Assembly: GCA_023429265.1 (NCBI GenBank)
Contig: JAEYVS010000234.1
Span: 1 to 11,170, forward strand
Direction: 5' to 3'
DNA from: Bacteroidota bacterium
GTDB taxonomy: Bacteria; Bacteroidota; Ignavibacteria; Tepidaquicellales; Tepidaquicellaceae
Length of the DNA stretch: 11,170 nt
The notes below the pieces were generated by a model, which ran no database searches, was not told the origin of the DNA, and was given only the letters and a program-made list of their open reading frames with translations. The position numbers and the translations under genes were made by a program. This document shows, one piece after another, positions 7,190 through 11,170 of the stretch (positions within the stretch are counted from its first letter, which is position 1; every line of letters begins with the position of its first letter).

Positions 7190-8226
7190 AGGTTTCAATA
7201 ATTATCGTAAATTACAACGGGAAGCACCTGCTGAAGGACTGTCTGGATTCGGTATTGAAGCAGAGCTTTGATGATTTTGAATTGATACTGGTGGATAACG
7301 GTTCAACTGATGGAAGCGTAGATTATGTTGTCACCCATTACAGTGATCAACGGATAAAGATGGCTTTATCCAAGACAAATCTTGGATTTTCAGGGGGAAA
7401 TAACCTGGGATACAAATATGCCACGGGTGAATACATTGTTTTACTTAACAATGATACAATCGTGGAGAAAAACTGGCTGCTGGAGCTTTTAGCGGTTATC
7501 GAAGGCGATGAGAACATTGGGATAGTACAATCGCTGGTATTAACGGAGGGAATACCTGAAGAATACTATAAGATGAACGGGACTATAAATCTTCTCGGAC
7601 ATAATGTGATGGAATTTTTCCCAATCGGGAGAGAGGGCAGAGGAGAGATATTCCAGGCAAATGGGGCATCGATGATGATAAGATGGAGCCTTGTGGAACA
7701 GCTTGGAGGGTTATTCCCGGATGAATACTTTGTTTACGCAGAGGATACCTATATTTGTTTTAAGGTGAAATTCTATGGGAAGAAGATTATGCACACATCC
7801 AAATCCATTGTGCACCATATCGGCAATGCAACCGCCAATGAACAGATTCCTTCATTGCTGTATTTTTACAGGGAAAGGAACAGGATCTTAAATTTTCTTT
7901 TGTTCTTTTCCGGAAGTTTTATTCTGAGATATCTTCCGTATTTAATTTTTAATTTCTGGACAAAATTTTTTCTGTCATTTTTCTCTCCTAATTATGATAC
8001 ACAAGGGCTGCTAAAAGCATATTGGTGGTTAATGACAAACCCCTCGTGGATCAAGCAGCACAGGAGGTTATTACACGGGTATATGAAAACTCCCGAAAGC
8101 AAGGTTTTGAAATTAATAAGCGGAAAGGTATTTAATGGAGATAACTTTATAGAGAAGGTTTCCAACTCCTTATCGGTTCTGTACTGTAGGGTGGTCCGTT
8201 TAAAAGTATTCGAGGTGGATAGGTAA
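7186..8226 (+). CDS. GT2-family glycosyltransferase with hydrophobic C-terminal segment
   Basis: A 346-residue GT2 enzyme, the longest stand-alone member of the array. Motifs: SIIIVNYNGK (4-13), VDNGSTDGS (36-44), NLGFSGGNNLG (65-75), NND (88-90), NGASMM (159-164) in place of SGA, AEDTYIC (185-191) with the likely catalytic Asp, and HHIG (210-213). Residues 237-266 (FLLFFSGSF to FFLSFF) are strongly hydrophobic, enough for one long or two short membrane helices. About 80 further residues of unrecognised character follow. The ATG lies in an ATGA overlap, with GAAGGA (7175-7180) five bases upstream, so the start is well supported. Its stop overlaps the next start (TAATG). It is likely membrane-associated and adds one residue to the glycan; donor and linkage are unknown. 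Confidence 0.9.
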   Translation: MKVSIIIVNYNGKHLLKDCLDSVLKQSFDDFELILVDNGSTDGSVDYVVTHYSDQRIKMALSKTNLGFSGGNNLGYKYATGEYIVLLNNDTIVEKNWLLELLAVIEGDENIGIVQSLVLTEGIPEEYYKMNGTINLLGHNVMEFFPIGREGRGEIFQANGASMMIRWSLVEQLGGLFPDEYFVYAEDTYICFKVKFYGKKIMHTSKSIVHHIGNATANEQIPSLLYFYRERNRILNFLLFFSGSFILRYLPYLIFNFWTKFFLSFFSPNYDTQGLLKAYWWLMTNPSWIKQHRRLLHGYMKTPESKVLKLISGKVFNGDNFIEKVSNSLSVLYCRVVRLKVFEVDR

Positions 8227-9086
8227 TGGTATCGATAATCGTTATAAATCATAACCAGAAAGAGCTTATCACTTCGTGTGTAAATTCGATCAAAGAGCGG
8301 ATCACATACCCTTATGAGATAATAATAGTAAATAATTCAGGTGAAGATCTGAGCCATTTAAAAGAACAGGCAGTGATATTGCCCAGCGCAAACCTGGGGT
8401 TTTCTCACGCCAATAACCTGGGTGTGAAGCACAGTAAGGGAGAATATTTACTTTTTCTGAACGCTGATACTGTAATACGGAACGATTTTATGGAAAGGTT
8501 GATTACCGATGTAAAGGATATGGATTTTGGAGCCCTCGGACTCAAGATGTATAATGAAGACGGAACATTCCAGCTATCTTTTTGGGAAGAGAATACATTT
8601 AAAAATGAGAGGCAAAATAAGAAAGCCGAGAAGAAATTCAAAGCAAGAGACACGGAATACATTAGCGATGTAGAAAAAATGCACAGCAGTTTGACCGGAG
8701 TGGACTGGGTTTCAGGGGCGGCAATGGTGATCAAGAGGGATAGATTTAATGCTGTAACAGGATTTGATGAGGACTTTTTTTTATTTTATGAAGATGCAGA
8801 CATCTGCAAACGTCTTAATGAAGCGGGTAATAAGATCTATTTTTACCCTCATTCTGATATTATACATTACAAAGGTGAGAATGTGAACCCTGAGTTTTCA
8901 AGCAACACATACTTTTATTCAAAACACTCACAGCTGCTTTATTATCGAAAACACAATAGCTTAACCGATAGATTTTTATTGAGGACTTATCTTATTCTGA
9001 GGTTTGGTTTCAAATACTTAATATCTTTTAAAAAAATTAATTTAAACATACTATTGCTCAGCATTGGACTAAAGGAGAATCCGTGA
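8226..9086 (+). CDS. GT2-family glycosyltransferase with altered nucleotide-binding motif
   Basis: A 286-residue GT2 enzyme. It begins directly with the first strand, VSIIVINHNQKE (2-13). Other motifs: NLGFSHANNLG (56-66), NAD (79-81) as the metal site, VSGAAM (162-167), FYEDADIC (187-194) with the likely catalytic Asp, and H214. At the usual V-D-N-x-S position the sequence is VNNSG (35-39), so the Asp that normally contacts the nucleotide base is Asn. Residues 117-152 are charged and may form an extra loop. The basic, hydrophobic C-terminus (about 249-280) could contact the membrane. The ATG sits in a TAATG overlap, with GAGGTG (8212-8217) eight bases upstream, a good ribosome binding site. 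The 3' end overlaps the GT4 gene by four bases. It is probably active because the metal and catalytic motifs are intact. Confidence 0.89.
   Translation: MVSIIVINHNQKELITSCVNSIKERITYPYEIIIVNNSGEDLSHLKEQAVILPSANLGFSHANNLGVKHSKGEYLLFLNADTVIRNDFMERLITDVKDMDFGALGLKMYNEDGTFQLSFWEENTFKNERQNKKAEKKFKARDTEYISDVEKMHSSLTGVDWVSGAAMVIKRDRFNAVTGFDEDFFLFYEDADICKRLNEAGNKIYFYPHSDIIHYKGENVNPEFSSNTYFYSKHSQLLYYRKHNSLTDRFLLRTYLILRFGFKYLISFKKINLNILLLSIGLKENP
9071..9077 (+). promoter_or_regulatory. Strong ribosome binding site supporting a GTG start
   Basis: AAAGGAG, the best Shine-Dalgarno match in the window, lies five bases before the GTG at 9083. It fixes that codon as the start of the GT4 gene even though it is not ATG. 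Confidence 0.7.
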
Positions 9087-10198
9087 TTAAGGTACTTGAA
9101 CTAATTGACGGCGGATTCCTGGGAGGCGGTCAGACTCACATACTCTCACTTGCCAAGAATCTGGATAGAAAGGACTTCAGTTCCGTAATTGCATCCTCCC
9201 CGAATGGACCGTTTAAAGATGAGGTTCATAGAGCAGGATTGAGTTTTGAGGCTATACACCTTCCAAAAATATTCAGAACAAAATATCTGCAGGCGCTGGA
9301 TGAAATCATCTTCGATAATGAGATCGACATAATCCATTCCCACGGAGGAGTAGCCGGGATGTACGCGAGATTCTTTAAAAAACGGCTGGGTAAGATCAAA
9401 GTAATACATACCATACACGGGATACATTACACACGGACTAATAATTTTTTCAGGAAATTATTTTCTCATTCGATCGAGGAGCATTTAGTACAATACACGG
9501 ATAAATTCATCTGCGTATCCGAAGGTGACTATGTGCTAGCCTCCGGTATGGATATAATAGATCCCTCAAAGACTGCTGTTGTAAAAAACGGCATAGACCT
9601 TGCAAGATTTTCGAACAAAGTAAAGGACCCGGAATTAATGAAAAGCCTGGGTATTTCAGGAGATGATGTAATAGTAGGAAATCTTTCAAGATTTGATTTT
9701 CAAAAGAACCAGAGATTACTAATAAAGTCATTCGGAGCGATAGCGGATAAGCATCCCAAACTAAAATTGTTATTGGTAGGTGACGGACAATTCCTGAATA
9801 ACTGCAAAGAGCAGGTTAAGGACACTGGGCTCAGTGAACGTGTGATATTTACCGGTGAAGTATCGAATACAGAGGATTATTATCCGTTGATCGACGTGTT
9901 TGTGTTTCCTTCCCAATGGGAGGGTCTGTCCATTACACTCATTGAGGCAATGGCTTCAGGAAGAGCAATCATAGCCAGTGACATTCCGTCCAATCACGAG
10001 CTCATTAAAGACAGCGGGAACGGAATGTTTTTCGATCTTCACCAGCTGGATGAGTTAACGGCAAAAATTGAGCATCTTATTAATGATGATGCAGAAAGAA
10101 AGAGGCTGTCCGAAAATGCGGTGATCTCCTCAAAGGATTATGATGAAAAGTCGATGGCTGATAAGATCGGGAGTTTATACAAAGAAGTTATGAAGTGA
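9083..10198 (+). CDS. GT4-family (GT-B fold) glycosyltransferase
   Basis: A 371-residue retaining glycosyltransferase of the two-Rossmann-domain type, the only non-GT2 transferase here. The N-terminal, acceptor-side domain has the glycine loop GGFLGGGQTH (10-19) and IIHSHGGVAG (83-92). The C-terminal, donor-side domain starts near 195 with VGNLSRFDFQKNQ (198-210), whose R203 and K208 match the family's phosphate-binding pair. It ends with EGLSITLIEAMASG (280-293), in which E280 and E288 form the E-x7-E donor-binding motif. The length is normal for the family. The GTG start overlaps the previous stop (GTGA) and follows AAAGGAG. As the last gene of the plus-strand run it may add a late or branching sugar, but gene order is weak evidence for reaction order. 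The 3' end overlaps the convergent transporter gene by 11 bases. The sugar is unknown. Confidence 0.93.
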   Translation: MIKVLELIDGGFLGGGQTHILSLAKNLDRKDFSSVIASSPNGPFKDEVHRAGLSFEAIHLPKIFRTKYLQALDEIIFDNEIDIIHSHGGVAGMYARFFKKRLGKIKVIHTIHGIHYTRTNNFFRKLFSHSIEEHLVQYTDKFICVSEGDYVLASGMDIIDPSKTAVVKNGIDLARFSNKVKDPELMKSLGISGDDVIVGNLSRFDFQKNQRLLIKSFGAIADKHPKLKLLLVGDGQFLNNCKEQVKDTGLSERVIFTGEVSNTEDYYPLIDVFVFPSQWEGLSITLIEAMASGRAIIASDIPSNHELIKDSGNGMFFDLHQLDELTAKIEHLINDDAERKRLSENAVISSKDYDEKSMADKIGSLYKEVMK

Positions 10199-11075
10199 CG
10201 TTATCCCCTTCAGTTTTCTCCAGACCCCTGAATACATAAAGGCATACCCCTATGATAGAAATAGCGCCACCTATGAGCGTGACTATACTGATTGCAAAGC
10301 CATCAACTATCCAGGCAAGCAGACTTCCAAAGAAAGGTATCAGAAGATTGACAGCGGTACCCTGAGCGGGTCCCAGCTCCTTCATTGCGTGAGTGTAGAG
10401 AAAGAAAGGAATTAAGGTAGCTACTACAGTGACACCTACCAGCATAAGCCAGGAATTGCCCGTCATCAACGAAGTCTGTCCAATGAAAGAAGGCATAAAA
10501 AATAATGCTATAGGCAGAGATCCCCACATCGAGTAACAGGTAACGATGTACGGACCGTGTTTTTTTACGAGGAATTTTTGGAAGACAAAATACACGCCGG
10601 CAAAACAGGCTCCAATGAATATCACAAAAAGAGAAAAATCGAGATTTATGTCATCCCCAAAACCGGTCAGCATCAGTCCCGCCACCGCTATTATCAGAGC
10701 TGCTATTCCCAGATGGTTCATTTTGATATGGAGCTTTCTCAGAAGAAAAAGACTAATAATTATGGGAACGAAAAAGCCTATAAAGGCTGTAATTCCCGGG
10801 GACTGTCCCTCCTCACCGGTAGCGATAAGTACAGCGCCAATAAAGAAGGAAACACCGGGTACAAGCAAAAGCGGGATATCGATGAGCTTAGGATGCTTGA
10901 GTTTCATAGGAAAGGCAATGAAAGCTATGAGGATTGAGGCTAGCACCATTCGGGCGGCAATGATGTTCCCGGGGTCGATGCCGGCTACCTCCAGTTCCTT
11001 GAGGAACAGGAACAGCGAGGACCACGTAACTGCCGCAAGGAATAGCTCTATGTACGCAAGTGGACGGTCTTTCAA
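10188..11075 (-). CDS. EamA-domain DMT-superfamily transporter
   Basis: A 295-residue inner-membrane protein with about ten hydrophobic helices arranged as two EamA repeats (about 8-136 and 146-283), the standard layout of drug/metabolite transporters. The first repeat opens with AYIELFLAAVTWSSLFLFLK (7-26) and contains ARMV (41-44). The second contains KELGPAQGTAVNLLIPFFGS (232-251), the usual proline-bearing helix; the Glu often found after it is Asp258. The substrate cannot be predicted: family members export amino acids, purines or drugs, and some carry lipid-linked sugars. No ATG exists near the start. An in-frame TAG lies nine codons upstream of the chosen TTG (bases 11075-11073), and no clear Shine-Dalgarno precedes it, so the exact start is less certain than the family. 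It is transcribed towards the glycosyltransferase operon and need not belong to it. Confidence 0.9.
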   Translation of the reverse strand: MKDRPLAYIELFLAAVTWSSLFLFLKELEVAGIDPGNIIAARMVLASILIAFIAFPMKLKHPKLIDIPLLLVPGVSFFIGAVLIATGEEGQSPGITAFIGFFVPIIISLFLLRKLHIKMNHLGIAALIIAVAGLMLTGFGDDINLDFSLFVIFIGACFAGVYFVFQKFLVKKHGPYIVTCYSMWGSLPIALFFMPSFIGQTSLMTGNSWLMLVGVTVVATLIPFFLYTHAMKELGPAQGTAVNLLIPFFGSLLAWIVDGFAISIVTLIGGAISIIGVCLYVFRGLEKTEGDNVTS

Positions 11076-11170
11076 TATATTGATAAGCAGATAATTAACC
11101 TAATATAAAATTTTTGAACATATAAAAACACATAAATCAAAAAGCTTTCTCCCATTTAATTTTCTCTGTT
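11076..11170. other. AT-rich region upstream of the transporter gene
   Basis: The 95 bases between the transporter start and the window edge are very AT-rich and hold no coding frame that I can support. They should contain the promoter of the minus-strand transporter, but I cannot place -35 and -10 boxes with correct spacing. Small palindromes AAAATTTT (11107-11114) and AAAGCTTT (11141-11148) are present and may be chance. Confidence 0.4.

Noticed and set aside
2084..9086. Possibility that the GT2 array represents a novel defence or mobile system
   Set aside because: All genes belong to familiar glycan-assembly families with intact motifs; there is no nuclease, reverse transcriptase, integrase, toxin or repeat array. 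A polysaccharide locus explains it.
10209..10232. Possible terminator hairpin TTCAG/CTGAA after the GT4 gene
   Set aside because: The stem is only five base pairs with a loop of about 14 bases, there is no T-run on either side, and it lies within the transporter coding region.
10546..11094. Open frames of 182 and 126 residues on the plus strand opposite the transporter gene
   Set aside because: Both mirror the coding sequence of a well-supported EamA transporter; their products are basic and without recognisable domains or ribosome binding sites.
11107..11148. Short palindromes AAAATTTT and AAAGCTTT upstream of the transporter gene
   Set aside because: Eight-base palindromes are expected by chance in such AT-rich DNA, and no second copy or regulator context supports an operator.

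Overview
This window is a stretch of bacterial chromosome with moderately low GC. It holds a dense run of same-strand genes followed by one convergent gene. The family mix is an acyl-CoA carboxylase with separate BC and BCCP subunits, a PrsW-type protease and an array of WbbL-like GT2 enzymes. Shine-Dalgarno strength varies from gene to gene, and TTG and GTG starts are frequent. Together these would fit the Bacteroidota/Ignavibacteria/Chlorobi side of the tree. That placement is a low-confidence inference; no rRNA or marker gene in the window settles it.

Layout: (1) Positions 2-1029 carry the 3' end of a biotin carboxylase gene and the complete biotin carboxyl carrier gene, joined by an ATGA overlap. 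These are two parts of an acyl-CoA carboxylase; no carboxyltransferase is present here. (2) Positions 1059-2084 encode a PrsW-family intramembrane protease. (3) Positions 2084-10198 form a glycan-assembly block: a GT2 glycosyltransferase, a polysaccharide flippase whose reading frame continues into a C-terminal GT2 domain, four further stand-alone GT2 enzymes and a final GT4 enzyme. (4) Positions 10188-11075 on the minus strand encode an EamA/DMT transporter whose 3' end overlaps the GT4 gene by 11 bases. (5) The last 95 bases are AT-rich and show no gene.

Every plus-strand junction is tight: ATGA, TAATG, TTGA or GTGA overlaps, or gaps of 0, 1 or 29 bases. The run from the carboxylase through the GT4 gene is therefore probably one transcription unit with translational coupling. 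The likely joint job of the block is stepwise synthesis of a lipid-linked oligosaccharide at the inner face of the membrane by up to seven glycosyltransferase domains, followed by flipping by the Wzx-like domain. The product could be an O-antigen, exopolysaccharide or glycoprotein glycan. No nucleotide-sugar synthesis gene, initiating phosphoglycosyltransferase, Wzy polymerase or ligase is in the window, so the glycan cannot be named.

The most unusual item is the single open frame joining a flippase to a glycosyltransferase, which contains a plausible internal start and is followed with zero spacing, in the same frame, by another GT2 gene. I see no CRISPR array, tRNA, mobile element or clear new defence-type system.
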